A stretch of DNA of 64,000 bases from Salirhabdus salicampi (GCF_024259515.1 NZ_JANBWE010000003.1:186001-250000), one strand, 5' to 3'. Numbered from the stretch's first letter, positions 1 through 8,828 are shown. Made by a program: numbers and translations. The notes: a model not told the origin generated them from the sequence alone.

Positions 1-1
1 C

Positions 2-1213
2 ATGGCGAAGGAAAAAGTTGTGCTTGCCTATTCAGGCGGTTTAGATACATCGGTTGCAGTAAAGTGGATCCAAGAAAAGTACGGATATGATGTCATTGCG
101 CTGGGATTAAACGTAGGAGAAGGAAAGGATTTAGAATCGATAAAGGAAAAGGCGTTAAATGTTGGAGCTATTAAGGCGATTATGATTGATGCAAAAGAAT
201 TGTTGGCGGAAGAGTATATTAAACCAGCATTAAAATCTAATGCTTTATATGAAGGAAAATATCCATTATCGTCAGCGCTATCCCGTCCGTTAATTTCAAA
301 ATTGTTAGTCGAAGTAGCTGAACAGGAAGGAGCAGTAGCTGTAGCTCACGGATGTACAGGTAAGGGGAATGACCAAGTTCGCTTTGAAGTGTCCATTAAA
401 GCATTAAACCCGAACCTAGAAGTGCTTGCTCCTGTTCGTGAGTGGGGTATGACACGTGATGAAGAACTTGCCTATGCAAAAGAGAAAAATATTCCTGTAC
501 CTGTTAATGTAGATAATCCGTTTTCTATAGATGCAAATATATGGGGGCGTGCTTGTGAAGCAGGCGTACTTGAGAACCCTTGGGAAGAAGCACCAGAAGC
601 TGCCTTTGACTGGACGAATCCAATTGAGGAAACACCAGATACACCTGAATATGTGGAAATTGAGTATGTAGAAGGTGTTCCAGTTGCCCTTAACGGACAA
701 CAAATGACGTTAGTAGATATTATTGAAGAGTTAAATGAAGTAGGCGGAAAACATGGCGTCGGCAGAATTGATCACATTGAAAACCGTCTTGTCGGTATTA
801 AATCTCGTGAAGTGTATGAAAACCCAGGAGCACTTATTTTGATAAATGCTCATAAAGAGTTGGAGTTTTTAACATTACCGCGAGAAGTATCTCAATTTAA
901 GCCTCAAATTGATCAACAAATGGCAAAAATTATATATGAAGGATTATGGTATTCACCGTTGAAGAATGCATTGGATGCGTTTGTTGATGAAACACAAAAA
1001 GTTGTAACAGGAACAGTTAAAGTAAAATTATTTAAAGGGAACCATACAGTAGTTGGTCGAAAATCAGACAACAGTTTATATAATGAAGAGCTTGCAACGT
1101 ATTCTAAAGAAGATATGTTTGACCATAACGCGGCAGTAGGATTTATTAAACTATGGGGATTGTCAACAGAAGTATATTCCCAAGTACACCAAAAAGAAAA
1201 AGTAAACAGCTAA
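2..1213 (+). CDS. argG: Argininosuccinate synthase
   Basis: Joins citrulline and aspartate with ATP to give argininosuccinate, the penultimate step of arginine synthesis in the cytoplasm. The N-terminus carries the ATP-pyrophosphatase loop AYSGGLDTS (residues about 9-17), and the 403-aa length is normal for the family. The ATG is the second base of the window, so its ribosome site and promoter lie outside. argH follows after 22 nt, forming the usual Bacillus argGH pair. Nothing unusual is seen in the reading frame. Confidence 0.97.
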   Translation: MAKEKVVLAYSGGLDTSVAVKWIQEKYGYDVIALGLNVGEGKDLESIKEKALNVGAIKAIMIDAKELLAEEYIKPALKSNALYEGKYPLSSALSRPLISKLLVEVAEQEGAVAVAHGCTGKGNDQVRFEVSIKALNPNLEVLAPVREWGMTRDEELAYAKEKNIPVPVNVDNPFSIDANIWGRACEAGVLENPWEEAPEAAFDWTNPIEETPDTPEYVEIEYVEGVPVALNGQQMTLVDIIEELNEVGGKHGVGRIDHIENRLVGIKSREVYENPGALILINAHKELEFLTLPREVSQFKPQIDQQMAKIIYEGLWYSPLKNALDAFVDETQKVVTGTVKVKLFKGNHTVVGRKSDNSLYNEELATYSKEDMFDHNAAVGFIKLWGLSTEVYSQVHQKEKVNS

Positions 1214-1235
1214 GCAGATAGGTAGGAGGATAATC

Positions 1236-2609
1236 ATGTCTAAGCTCTGGGGTGGACGGTTTACAAAAGAAACGAATAAACTGGTAGAAGAGTTTACTGC
1301 ATCCATTGAATTTGATCAACAGTTAGCAAATGAGGACATTGAGGGCAGTCTTGCCCATGTGCAAATGTTAGGGGAATGTAATATCATTCCCCAAGAAGAT
1401 GCAGAAATGATTAAAGAGGGGCTTCTTCGTATTCAAAAGAAAATAGCAAGTGGCGAAGTGCAATTTTCGGTTGAACATGAAGACATTCATATGAACATCG
1501 AAAAGCTTCTAATTGAAGAAGTAGGCCCTGTAGGCGGGAAATTGCATACAGGTAGAAGTCGAAACGACCAAGTGGCAACTGACATGCATCTTTACTTACG
1601 TACGAAAACGGAAAAGATTATTCAGTATGTAAACGATGTACAGGAAGCGTTGTTATTGCAAGCAAAAGAGCATGTTGAAACGATTTTACCGGGTTATACA
1701 CATTTGCAGCGTGCTCAACCTGTCTCCTTTGCTCATCATTTACTAGCTTACTTTTGGATGTTTCAACGAGATAAGGAAAGACTTCAAGATAGTTTAACTC
1801 GTATCAATGTTCTTCCTCTTGGAGCAGGGGCATTAGCTGGAACTACTTTTCCAATAGACCGGGAAAGAGTTGCGGAGATTTTAGGGTTTGACGGCATTTA
1901 TCCTAATAGTATGGATGCAGTTAGTGACCGGGATTTTATTTTAGAATTTTTATCCTCGGCATCAATCGTTATGACTCACATTTCACGCTTATCTGAGGAG
2001 CTAGTGATATGGTCGAGTCAAGAGTTCCAATTCGTAGAACTAGATGACTCGTTCTGTACCGGTTCAAGTATTATGCCTCAAAAGAAGAATCCTGACGTAC
2101 CGGAGTTATTGAGGGCTAAAACAGGTCGAGTTTACGGTGATTTGTTCGGTTTACTAACCGTGCTCAAAGGCTTGCCACTAGCATACAACAAAGATATGCA
2201 AGAAGACAAAGAAGGAATGTTTGATACCGTTAAAACGTTAGAAGGTTCATTAACTCTTCTTGCACCAATGATTGAAACGATGACCGTGAAAAAAGAGAAC
2301 ATGTACCAAGCGGTTAAAGAAGACTTTTCTAACGCTACCGACATTGCCGATTACCTAGTGACAAAAGGGTTACCATTCCGTGAGGCGCATGAGGTTATTG
2401 GAAAAATTGTGTTGTATGCTATTCAGCAAGAGAAGTATTTAGTGAATTTAACGTTAGATGAATATAAACAGTTCCACTCTTATTTTGAGGAAGACATTTA
2501 TGAAACGTTGGACCCAAGACAAGTTGTTGCTGCACGAAAGAGTACAGGTGGAACCTCTCAAGATCAAGTTCGACAGCAAATCGCATTGGCAGAAGAAAAG
2601 ATTAAATAA
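1236..2609 (+). CDS. argH: Argininosuccinate lyase
   Basis: Cleaves argininosuccinate to arginine and fumarate, the last step of arginine synthesis. The fumarase/aspartase-superfamily signature [11 protein letters not shown] is present at about residues 276-286, and TGRSRNDQ lies near residue 108. Its 457 aa is full family length. The ATG has a good ribosome site (TAGGAGGATAATC) 22 nt behind argG, so the two are very probably co-transcribed. No convincing terminator follows; the next sequence is an insertion-element remnant. Confidence 0.97.
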   Translation: MSKLWGGRFTKETNKLVEEFTASIEFDQQLANEDIEGSLAHVQMLGECNIIPQEDAEMIKEGLLRIQKKIASGEVQFSVEHEDIHMNIEKLLIEEVGPVGGKLHTGRSRNDQVATDMHLYLRTKTEKIIQYVNDVQEALLLQAKEHVETILPGYTHLQRAQPVSFAHHLLAYFWMFQRDKERLQDSLTRINVLPLGAGALAGTTFPIDRERVAEILGFDGIYPNSMDAVSDRDFILEFLSSASIVMTHISRLSEELVIWSSQEFQFVELDDSFCTGSSIMPQKKNPDVPELLRAKTGRVYGDLFGLLTVLKGLPLAYNKDMQEDKEGMFDTVKTLEGSLTLLAPMIETMTVKKENMYQAVKEDFSNATDIADYLVTKGLPFREAHEVIGKIVLYAIQQEKYLVNLTLDEYKQFHSYFEEDIYETLDPRQVVAARKSTGGTSQDQVRQQIALAEEKIK

Positions 2610-2623
2610 AAAAGAAGCCTAAA

Positions 2624-2870
2624 TGGTAGTATCCCCTTACAGGTAGACATGGAAAAAAGAGAGCATATAAAATGTTCTAAATAGTCTACTTGTAGGGGGG
2701 TTTTTCTATGGCTAAAATAAGGCCAGAAATTTGTTGCCTATACCGAAGTGAGGTTGTTCGATTGAAATTAGAGGAAGGCTGGTCCTACCACCAACTTCGA
2801 CGCTTTCGGATGAAATAAGTTACATCCATATTCCGGTTATAAGCGAATGATTCGTGCAATATCAAGATTT
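2624..2870 (+). mobile_element. Remnant of an IS3-family (IS150-like) element
   Basis: Two inverted segments, 2630-2648 and 2683-2700, both around CCCCTTACAGGTAGAC-like sequence, flank the start of a short reading frame at 2708-2818. That frame encodes 36 residues (MAKIRPE... VVRLKLEEGWSYHQLR) typical of the N-terminus of IS3-family OrfA, then stops. In another frame just after it, HPYSGYKRMIR resembles the HPxYGYRR motif of OrfB. The element is internally deleted and cannot encode transposase. It fills most of the gap between argH and eutB. Family call rests on recognised motifs, not a search. Confidence 0.55.
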
Positions 2871-3065
2871 AACACGTTCCCACTCCTCATAGTATGTTTG
2901 GAGAGGTATAGGTACTTATGAAAATAGAAATGCCTCTTTTTGAAATATACTCTATGAAACTGTAACTTCCTTCTAAATGAACATAGTAAATGTAAATTTT
3001 TGCAGTGATATCATGTTGAGCATTTAGAAGGCATATTTTGTAATAAGAAGAAAAGGAGGAGTGCA

Positions 3066-4019
3066 ATGGCTGAAGTAAGGATACGTGATATATGGAAAGC
3101 AAAAAAACGTATTTCCTCTATTGTGTCTAATTCCCCACTTATTCAATCCCACACCCTATCTCGTATGACCAATAAAAAAGTTTATTTGAAGCTGGAAACT
3201 GCAAATGAAGTTGGTGCATTTAAGCTACGCGGAGCCGCAAACAAAATATTGTCCCTCCCTCTGGACGTGCAAAAAAGAGGAGTCACAACGTTTTCCACCG
3301 GGAATCACGGGTTAGCCGTCGCTTATGTAGCTACTTTACTGGGCATAAAACCGATTATTTGTATTTCCAATCGTGTTCCTGAAGCGAAAGTAAAGCAACT
3401 TCAACAATACGGGGCTGAGTTAGAAGTCATAGGTCACAGTCAGGACGATGCTGCAAGACATTGTGAAGCATTACATAAGAAGTATAATATGACGGTCATT
3501 CCCCCATTTGATGATCGAGAAGTTATTGCTGGGCAAGGAACAATAGGTCTTGAAATATTAGAGGATTTACCGCAAGTAGATCATTGTCTCGTACCGTTAT
3601 CCGGGGGAGGTTTATTATCAGGTGTTGGACTAGCATTGAAGTCTGCAAATGAAGGTACCACAATAACCGGCATTTCAGTTGATGGTGCATCGGCGATGGC
3701 TGAAAGTATAAAAAAAGGCCACCCGACAGGGGTCCCGGAAAAGGACACTGTAGCAGACAGTTTATTAGGAGGTATAGGTTCACAAAATAAATTTACTTTA
3801 TCAATCGTTCAGTCGGTAATGGATGAACTCGTATTGCTTCAAGAAAACAGCATTCAAAAAGGGTTATCCCATTTATTTTATCAGGAGAAGTTGATCGTGG
3901 AAGGTGCTGCAGCAGTTGGTGCTGGCGCACTTCTCGACAAAAAACTAAAAAAGATTGGAGATAATGTAGTCCTGATCATTTCGGGTAATAATGTCGACGT
4001 TTCTACATTATTCAAATGA
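3066..4019 (+). CDS. eutB: Threonine dehydratase-like enzyme, probable ectoine utilisation protein EutB
   Basis: A fold-type II PLP enzyme of the threonine/serine dehydratase family, 317 aa. The PLP lysine is in GAFKLRG (K53), and the glycine loop SGGGLLSG lies near residue 179. On its own it could be a catabolic threonine or hydroxyaspartate dehydratase. The following genes, an ornithine cyclodeaminase-like protein and an ectoine hydrolase-like peptidase, make EutB of (hydroxy)ectoine breakdown the best call. The ATG has a strong ribosome site (AAGGAGGAGTGCA). It overlaps the longest possible eutC frame by four bases. Confidence 0.8.
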   Translation: MAEVRIRDIWKAKKRISSIVSNSPLIQSHTLSRMTNKKVYLKLETANEVGAFKLRGAANKILSLPLDVQKRGVTTFSTGNHGLAVAYVATLLGIKPIICISNRVPEAKVKQLQQYGAELEVIGHSQDDAARHCEALHKKYNMTVIPPFDDREVIAGQGTIGLEILEDLPQVDHCLVPLSGGGLLSGVGLALKSANEGTTITGISVDGASAMAESIKKGHPTGVPEKDTVADSLLGGIGSQNKFTLSIVQSVMDELVLLQENSIQKGLSHLFYQEKLIVEGAAAVGAGALLDKKLKKIGDNVVLIISGNNVDVSTLFK

Positions 4020-4036
4020 AAGCAAGGAGGGTTATC

Positions 4037-5017
4037 ATGCAAATTTTCACAGAAAAGGAAATTCGGCAATATGTAGATATAGATCTTGAGACGATGAATG
4101 TTGTGGAGGAAGCTTTTGCTAGTTTGCGAACAAAAAAAGTGGAGATGCCTCCAATTATGCGTATCGATGTAAAGGAACATAATGGTGAGTTAGATGTGAA
4201 ATCAGCTTATATCCCTGGATTAAAATACTTCGCAGTCAAGTTATCGTCAGGCTTTTTTAATAACGATGAACTAGGGTTACCAAGTGGGAATGGACTGATG
4301 TTACTGTTAAGCAGCGAAACAGGATTTCCGAGAGCCATACTTCTTGATAACGGTTATTTAACCCATGTCCGGACGGCAGCAGCAGGAGCGGTTAGTGCTA
4401 AATTGTTAGCTAAGGAAAACATAACAACTGCGGGCGTTATTGGCACAGGAGCACAAGCTCGTTATCAGATGATAGCTTTACAACAAGTACGCCCCTTTAA
4501 ACAATTACGTGTGTGCGGTCGTAACTACAGGAAGGTTGAACAATTCAAGCAGGATATGGAGGCTTTATTAAAGGTAGAAGTCGTTCCTACAACCTCAATA
4601 GAAGAAGTAGTAAAAAAAAGTGAAGTCGTCGTGACAACGACCCCTTCGGAAACTCCCCTTATTAAGGGTGATTGGTTACATCCGGGAATACACATTACAG
4701 CCATGGGGTCTGATGCGGAACATAAACAAGAACTATATCCAGATGTTTTTTTACAGGCAGACCGTATTGTTTGTGATGTGAAGTCACAGTGTAAGCGACT
4801 TGGCGAATTACATCATGCGTACGATGACGGGACTATTTCGAACCAAACGTCGATAACGGAATTAGGGGAAATATTAACAAATGAGAAGAGCGGAAGATTG
4901 TCTAATCAAGAGATTACTGTATGCGACTTGACCGGGACAGGTGTCCAAGATACAGCGATAGCGATTGTAGCATATGAAAAGTTACGGAAGTTGGCGGGCA
5001 TTACAGTAGGAAATTAA
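4037..5017 (+). CDS. eutC: Ornithine cyclodeaminase-family protein, probable EutC
   Basis: A member of the ornithine cyclodeaminase/mu-crystallin family with the NAD-binding motif GVIGTGAQAR near residue 135. In ectoine users the EutC member sits in the degradation cluster; its exact reaction is not settled. The frame opens at 4016 inside the eutB stop, but ATG 4037 is chosen because AAGGAGGG lies just upstream and gives a 326-aa protein of normal length. It is probably translated from the same mRNA as eutB and doeA. Confidence 0.78.
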   Translation: MQIFTEKEIRQYVDIDLETMNVVEEAFASLRTKKVEMPPIMRIDVKEHNGELDVKSAYIPGLKYFAVKLSSGFFNNDELGLPSGNGLMLLLSSETGFPRAILLDNGYLTHVRTAAAGAVSAKLLAKENITTAGVIGTGAQARYQMIALQQVRPFKQLRVCGRNYRKVEQFKQDMEALLKVEVVPTTSIEEVVKKSEVVVTTTPSETPLIKGDWLHPGIHITAMGSDAEHKQELYPDVFLQADRIVCDVKSQCKRLGELHHAYDDGTISNQTSITELGEILTNEKSGRLSNQEITVCDLTGTGVQDTAIAIVAYEKLRKLAGITVGN

Positions 5018-5054
5018 CTGATAAGAACACGTCCGTATAGAGGGGGGAAGTCCT

Positions 5055-6233
5055 TTGATTCCGTTAATTGAATATAAAGAAAGGCTAAAAAAGACAAAAG
5101 AACGAATGGCTCTTGAAGGAATTGATGTTTTACTAGTAACGAATCCGTCAAATATCAATTATTTATCCGGATATGATGCATGGTCATTTTATGTGCATCA
5201 AATGTTAGTCGTATTGCTAGATGAGGAACAGCCGATATGGATAGGAAGAAAGCAGGATGCAAATTCAGCAAAACTAACAACATGGCTGGATCACGGCAAC
5301 ATATACTTTTATACAGACGAATTTGTCCACTCGATTACAAAACACCCAATGGATGAGATTGCAAGGATTTTAACCGAGATTGGTGTTAACCAACACGTAA
5401 TAGGTGTTGAAAAGGAAAATTACTATTTTACGGCAAAAGCTTATGAACAACTCGTAAAAGGGTTACCGAACGCAACCTTTAAAGATGTTACATTACTCGT
5501 AAACTACGTGCGAATCATTAAGTCCCCTTTGGAAATCGACTTTATGAAAAAAGCCGGTAAAATAGTGGAGCAAGCCATGACAACAGCAATTGATAACATT
5601 CATAAAGGAGTTAAGGAGAACGAAGTCGTCGCCAACATATACTACTCACAAATAATGGGGACTGAGGGGTATGGTGGAGACTACCCTGCAATTGTACCCT
5701 TACTTCCATCAGGAGAGAAAACATCTGCTCCACACATTACGTGGGCAGATGAACCGTATGAGGGTGGAGATAATGTCATCATCGAGTTAGCAGGGTGCTA
5801 TAAACGTTATCATGCACCGCTAGCTAGAACTCTAGTTATAGGGAAGCCGCAAAAACAAGTTAAGGAACTCTCTGATGTCGTCATTGAAGGTATTGAAGAT
5901 ACGTTATCCTTTATCAAGCCAGGAGTTACTTGTGAGGAAGTCGAGGAAGTGTGGCGTTCATCGATAGGGAAGTACGGTTTTTTGAAAGACTCCCGTATAG
6001 GATACTCCATGGGACTAAGTTATCCTCCAGATTGGGGTGAACATACAGCAAGTTTACGTGCGGGAGATAAAACGATTCTCCGGCCAAACATGACCTTTCA
6101 TTTAATACCTGGCATTTGGTATGACGATTACGGTGTAGAAATTAGTGAATCGTTTGTTGTTACTGAGAAAGGGATCGAAACGTTTTCTAACTTTCCTCGA
6201 AAATTATTTATTAAAGAAGAAACAGAACAGTAA
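5055..6233 (+). CDS. doeA: Ectoine hydrolase, M24 peptidase family
   Basis: Creatinase/prolidase-type (M24, pita-bread fold) enzyme, 392 aa, resembling DoeA/EutD, which opens the ectoine ring to N-acetyl-diaminobutyrate. The N-terminus (LVTNPSNINYLSGYDAWSFYVHQ region) and the C-terminal catalytic part follow the family. It starts at TTG 5055 with AGGGGGGAAG directly upstream. It closes the eutB-eutC-doeA run. The deacetylase DoeB/EutE and the transaminase needed afterwards are not in the window, so they must be elsewhere or absent. Confidence 0.82.
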   Translation: MIPLIEYKERLKKTKERMALEGIDVLLVTNPSNINYLSGYDAWSFYVHQMLVVLLDEEQPIWIGRKQDANSAKLTTWLDHGNIYFYTDEFVHSITKHPMDEIARILTEIGVNQHVIGVEKENYYFTAKAYEQLVKGLPNATFKDVTLLVNYVRIIKSPLEIDFMKKAGKIVEQAMTTAIDNIHKGVKENEVVANIYYSQIMGTEGYGGDYPAIVPLLPSGEKTSAPHITWADEPYEGGDNVIIELAGCYKRYHAPLARTLVIGKPQKQVKELSDVVIEGIEDTLSFIKPGVTCEEVEEVWRSSIGKYGFLKDSRIGYSMGLSYPPDWGEHTASLRAGDKTILRPNMTFHLIPGIWYDDYGVEISESFVVTEKGIETFSNFPRKLFIKEETEQ

Positions 6234-6236
6234 CTT

Positions 6237-6276
6237 AAGTACTTCGTTTCTAAAAAAGGGTACTTTTTCCTTTTTG
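6237..6276 (+). terminator. Weak terminator after doeA
   Basis: AAGTAC (6237-6242) can pair with GTACTT (6260-6265), followed by a T-rich run. The stem is short and the loop long, so termination is only likely. Confidence 0.4.
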
Positions 6277-6414
6277 TAAGACTATGATACAAATCCATTG
6301 ATAGAAACTACGATTCTCTAAAAGTAAAATATTTTTGTCATTTTTTTATTTTTTAATGTTTAAAAGACTTTTAAATGGATAGAATGGCTAACGACATAGA
6401 AATATAGATATAAA

Positions 6415-6500
6415 TGTGACAAGGGCAAAGCTAGGGAAACCTAGTGACGCAAAGCTATAGGGGCTTCTACTATAAAGCCAGCCAGCTACCATCAGATAAA
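6415..6500 (+). promoter_or_regulatory. c-di-GMP-I (GEMM) riboswitch, copy 1
   Basis: The stretch has the GEMM hallmarks in order: GACAAGGGCAAAG, a stem CTAGG-GAAA-CCTAG capped by a GNRA loop, GTGACGCAAAGC, then GGGGCT...AGCCAGCCAGCTACC. It is followed at once by a terminator hairpin, so it should act on transcription. CCAGCCAG inside the aptamer can also pair with CTGGCTG of the terminator. A -10-like TAGAAT lies at 6380-6385. The only reading frame directly after it is a 14-codon stub. Confidence 0.88.
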
Positions 6501-6537
6501 CTGGCTGTTTCTCCCCCTAGACAGCCGGTCTTTTTTT
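6500..6537 (+). terminator. Terminator of riboswitch copy 1
   Basis: Stem ACTGGCTGT / ACAGCCGGT (6500-6508 with 6521-6529) followed by seven T residues. It is the likely expression platform of the upstream aptamer, because the left arm can pair with aptamer bases instead. Confidence 0.8.
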
Positions 6538-6578
6538 GGTGGAATTTTGCTCGAACAATAGGAAAAGGAGGTAAAAAA

Positions 6579-6623
6579 TTGAGTAGCTATTCAAAGAAAG
6601 TTAGCGTTTGTATGTTTCCTTGA
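6579..6623 (+). pseudogene. 14-codon stub after riboswitch copy 1
   Basis: A TTG codon with a strong ribosome site (AAAAGGAGGTAAAAAA) opens a frame of only 14 residues, MSSYSKKVSVCMFP. The stretch from riboswitch to start codon resembles that of copy 2, so this may be the broken paralogue of the 43-aa exported peptide gene at 7098. It could also be a real leader peptide. The 300 bases after it show no other gene. Confidence 0.35.
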
Positions 6624-6853
6624 GAATCTCATTTCGTAATGGCTAATGAAATAGCTTTTAAGCATCATTGACTGGGATTCTTGTTTGTTAAGTCATTAGA
6701 CCTATCCAAAAAACATTCTCACTGTATTAATAGGGAAAAAGGTACATGTCATAACTGGGGTATCGGTTATATCATAAGTAAATAAGATGATACAAAAGGA
6801 AAATATATCCTTTTAAAACAACTATTGGACGAAATTAGGAAAAAAACCAAATG

Positions 6854-6920
6854 AATCGACAAAAGAAGAAGAGATTTTTTTCGTATAGTGACAATATTTT
6901 CTAATTGGAAAAGCTATAAT
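6854..6920 (+). promoter_or_regulatory. Promoter of the second riboswitch with a Spo0A-box-like site
   Basis: TATAAT at 6915-6920 is a clear -10 hexamer, 36 nt before the aptamer. AATCGACAAAA at 6854-6864 begins exactly 61 nt upstream of it. Its reverse complement, TTTTGTCGATT, is one base away from the Spo0A box TGTCGAA. The -35 region is poor (TGACAA with a 20-nt spacer), which suits an activated promoter. The same layout recurs before the cyclase gene. Confidence 0.5.
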
Positions 6921-6947
6921 GACTACTGAAAAGAGAATGATAGAAAT

Positions 6948-7030
6948 TATGACAAGGGCAAAGCTAGGGTGACCTAGTGACGCAAAGCTATAGGGGCTTT
7001 TTAAAAGCCAGCCAGCTACCATTCGGATAA
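6948..7030 (+). promoter_or_regulatory. c-di-GMP-I (GEMM) riboswitch, copy 2
   Basis: Nearly the same sequence as copy 1: GACAAGGGCAAAG, stem CTAGG-GTGA-CCTAG with a GNRA loop, GTGACGCAAAGC, GGGGCT...AGCCAGCCAGCTACC. A terminator follows directly. It leads into the exported peptide gene at 7098 and the subtilase gene, which it should control together. The sense of control (on or off) cannot be fixed from sequence alone; the overlap of aptamer and terminator bases slightly favours c-di-GMP switching expression off. Confidence 0.88.
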
Positions 7031-7059
7031 CCGGCTGCCCTTTCAGGCCGGGTTTTTTT
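7028..7059 (+). terminator. Terminator of riboswitch copy 2
   Basis: AACCGGCTG pairs with CAGGCCGGGTT apart from one bulged base (7028-7054), with a run of seven T residues after it. It is the expression platform of the second aptamer. Confidence 0.8.
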
Positions 7060-7097
7060 ATGGATGGGACATGCTCTTAACAAAGGAGGATGAAGAT

Positions 7098-7229
7098 GTG
7101 AAAGGAAGGACAAGGAATCGTATCGCCATTGCGGGTGTAGTTACGCTAGCGGTTGCACTAGCGTTAGCTACAGGTACGTTCAGTGCATGGGATATCGTTC
7201 GTTCCTATCAAAATATCTCATGGTCTTGA
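7098..7229 (+). CDS. 43-residue exported peptide ending in NISWS
   Basis: I do not recognise this family. A GTG codon with a strong ribosome site (AAAGGAGGATGAAGAT) opens a 43-aa frame. The first seven residues are basic (MKGRTRNR), then comes one hydrophobic stretch (about residues 9-27), then TFSA, a plausible signal-peptidase site. Cleavage there would free a 13-residue peptide WDIVRSYQNISWS. The last five residues, NISWS, are the unit repeated four times at the end of the subtilase encoded 70 nt downstream. It is the first gene after riboswitch copy 2 and should be c-di-GMP-controlled. Alternatively the hydrophobic part stays as a membrane anchor. Confidence 0.7.
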   Translation: MKGRTRNRIAIAGVVTLAVALALATGTFSAWDIVRSYQNISWS

Positions 7230-7299
7230 ACCTACTAATCACAAATTCGAAACGAAATATTTTAAGTTAAAGGAATGAAGAAACAGAGGAGGTTTTTTA

Positions 7300-8730
7300 A
7301 TGAGAGGAATATGGAAACGCGTCATTATTACGAGCATCTTTGCATTAGCGATAGCGGTTGCAGTATCAGCGGCAACTGTCGGTGAGTTGGGAGCTAATGA
7401 ATCTACGGATCCAGTAAGTGTAATCGTTAGTACTTCTGATAACGATAGTGTAGTAGAAGAAACGGAAGCATTAGGTGGACATGTAACAGCTAAATGGGAT
7501 TTCATTAATGCTTTTGCGGTGGAAATTCCGGAGAATCAAATAGAAACGTTAGCAACAATTAAAGGTGTACGAGCTGTAACACCAAACAATATGGCGATTG
7601 AAACGAAGAGTGACACAGAAGAAGACTTTACCGCAACCCTTGCTAACGTATATAACGAAGCAATACGAGCTACAAAAGCATGGGAAAAAGGTCTAACTGG
7701 TGAGGGTATTGGCATTGCTGTCATCGATAGTGGTGTAACAAAGGAAAAGGGGCAAGTAAATGATTTTAAAGATCGACTTGAAGTAGTTGAAGTGAATTCT
7801 GAGACAGAATATATGGCTGATAAATTTGGGCATGGAACTCACGTAGCTGGAATCGCAGGTGGAGACGGAAATGCTCAGGATGGTAAGTATATAGGAGTTG
7901 CTCCGGGGGCAGACATTATTAGTGTGAAAGTTAGTAATGATGAAGGTATGGCAACAGAGGAAGACATCGTAAATGGGTTGCAATGGGTGTTAGAAAATAA
8001 AGATGAACACAACATTCGTGTTGTCAACATTTCCTCACAAGTAGCAACGCAACAACATTATACAGAAAGTGCGTTAAATGCTGCTGTTGAAGTACTTTGG
8101 CATAACGGAATTGTCGTTGTTGTTTCTGCGGGGAACCGTGGGGGAGAAGACTGCTCTACATGTTACGCACCTGCGAACGATCCATTTGTAATTACAGTTG
8201 GTGCACTAGAGGATAATGAAACAGCTAAAATTAACGATGACGTTCTAGCAAGCTTCTCTAGCTATGGCGAAACTTTAGACGGGTTTATGAAACCAGAAGT
8301 TATGGCACCAGGATCAGATATTGTATCTTTTATGCCTTCTGGGTTCATTAAGAAAGAGATGAAAGACCGCGTTGTAGATGATTACTATTTCCGTATGAGT
8401 GGAACTTCTATGTCAGCTCCAATGGTAGCAGGAGCAGCGGCTATCATTTTACAAGAGCTTCCAGATTTAACACCAGACCAAGTGAAGTGGTTGTTAATGG
8501 AAACAGGTGAAAAAATTGAAGGCATTGACACTCCTATTGTTCAAATTGATAAAGCAACGGCGTATCAAAAAGATGTAACAAAAATTCCAAGTGCAAACGA
8601 AGGTGTGGAACTATCACCATTTATTGATGCTGATGATGAAGATGTATTATTTAACAACATTTCATGGTCGAACATCTCTTGGTCAAATATTTCATGGTCA
8701 AACATTTCATGGTCTAATTTGTTTGAATAA
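7300..8730 (+). CDS. Secreted subtilisin-like protease (S8) with NISWS-repeat tail
   Basis: 476 aa. A signal peptide (residues 1 to about 24, ending VSA) precedes an I9-like propeptide (about 38-104, VIVSTSDNDS... GVRAVTPNN). The catalytic domain (about 125-420) has Asp143 in AVIDSGV, His178 in GHGTHVAG, Asn in SAGN and Ser370 in SGTSMSAPMVAG, so it should be active outside the cell. The C-terminal end is acidic, then four exact copies of NISWS (residues 453-472) and NLFE. The ATG has GAGGAGG upstream and lies 70 nt after the exported peptide gene, behind riboswitch copy 2. No sortase motif or other anchor is seen; the function of the tail is unknown. Confidence 0.92.
   Translation: MRGIWKRVIITSIFALAIAVAVSAATVGELGANESTDPVSVIVSTSDNDSVVEETEALGGHVTAKWDFINAFAVEIPENQIETLATIKGVRAVTPNNMAIETKSDTEEDFTATLANVYNEAIRATKAWEKGLTGEGIGIAVIDSGVTKEKGQVNDFKDRLEVVEVNSETEYMADKFGHGTHVAGIAGGDGNAQDGKYIGVAPGADIISVKVSNDEGMATEEDIVNGLQWVLENKDEHNIRVVNISSQVATQQHYTESALNAAVEVLWHNGIVVVVSAGNRGGEDCSTCYAPANDPFVITVGALEDNETAKINDDVLASFSSYGETLDGFMKPEVMAPGSDIVSFMPSGFIKKEMKDRVVDDYYFRMSGTSMSAPMVAGAAAIILQELPDLTPDQVKWLLMETGEKIEGIDTPIVQIDKATAYQKDVTKIPSANEGVELSPFIDADDEDVLFNNISWSNISWSNISWSNISWSNLFE
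8656..8715 (+). repeat. Four tandem 15-bp units encoding NISWS
   Basis: Four in-frame 15-bp units, each AAC/AAT-AT[TC]-TC[AT]-TGG-TC[GAT], encode NISWS x4. The units differ at wobble positions (for example TCG, TCA, TCT for the last serine), which suggests selection on the peptide rather than recent DNA slippage alone. Confidence 0.95.
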
Positions 8731-8746
8731 ACAATAGAGTCTTCAT

Positions 8747-8782
8747 ATAGTTGATCGGATCATTATTGATTCGGTCAACTAT
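8747..8782 (+). terminator. Perfect 16-bp hairpin after the protease gene
   Basis: ATAGTTGATCGGATCA pairs with TGATTCGGTCAACTAT over 16 bp counting two G-U pairs, with the loop TTAT. There is no T-run, so it may be an mRNA 3' stabiliser or protein site rather than a standard terminator. Confidence 0.5.
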
Positions 8783-8828
8783 TATCTATCATATGAGAAA
8801 AGGGATAGACATAAGATTACATGATCAA

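Noticed and set aside
4016-4036. Use of ATG 4016 as the eutC start
   Set aside because: It has no ribosome site, and AAGGAGGG right before ATG 4037 decides for the later start.
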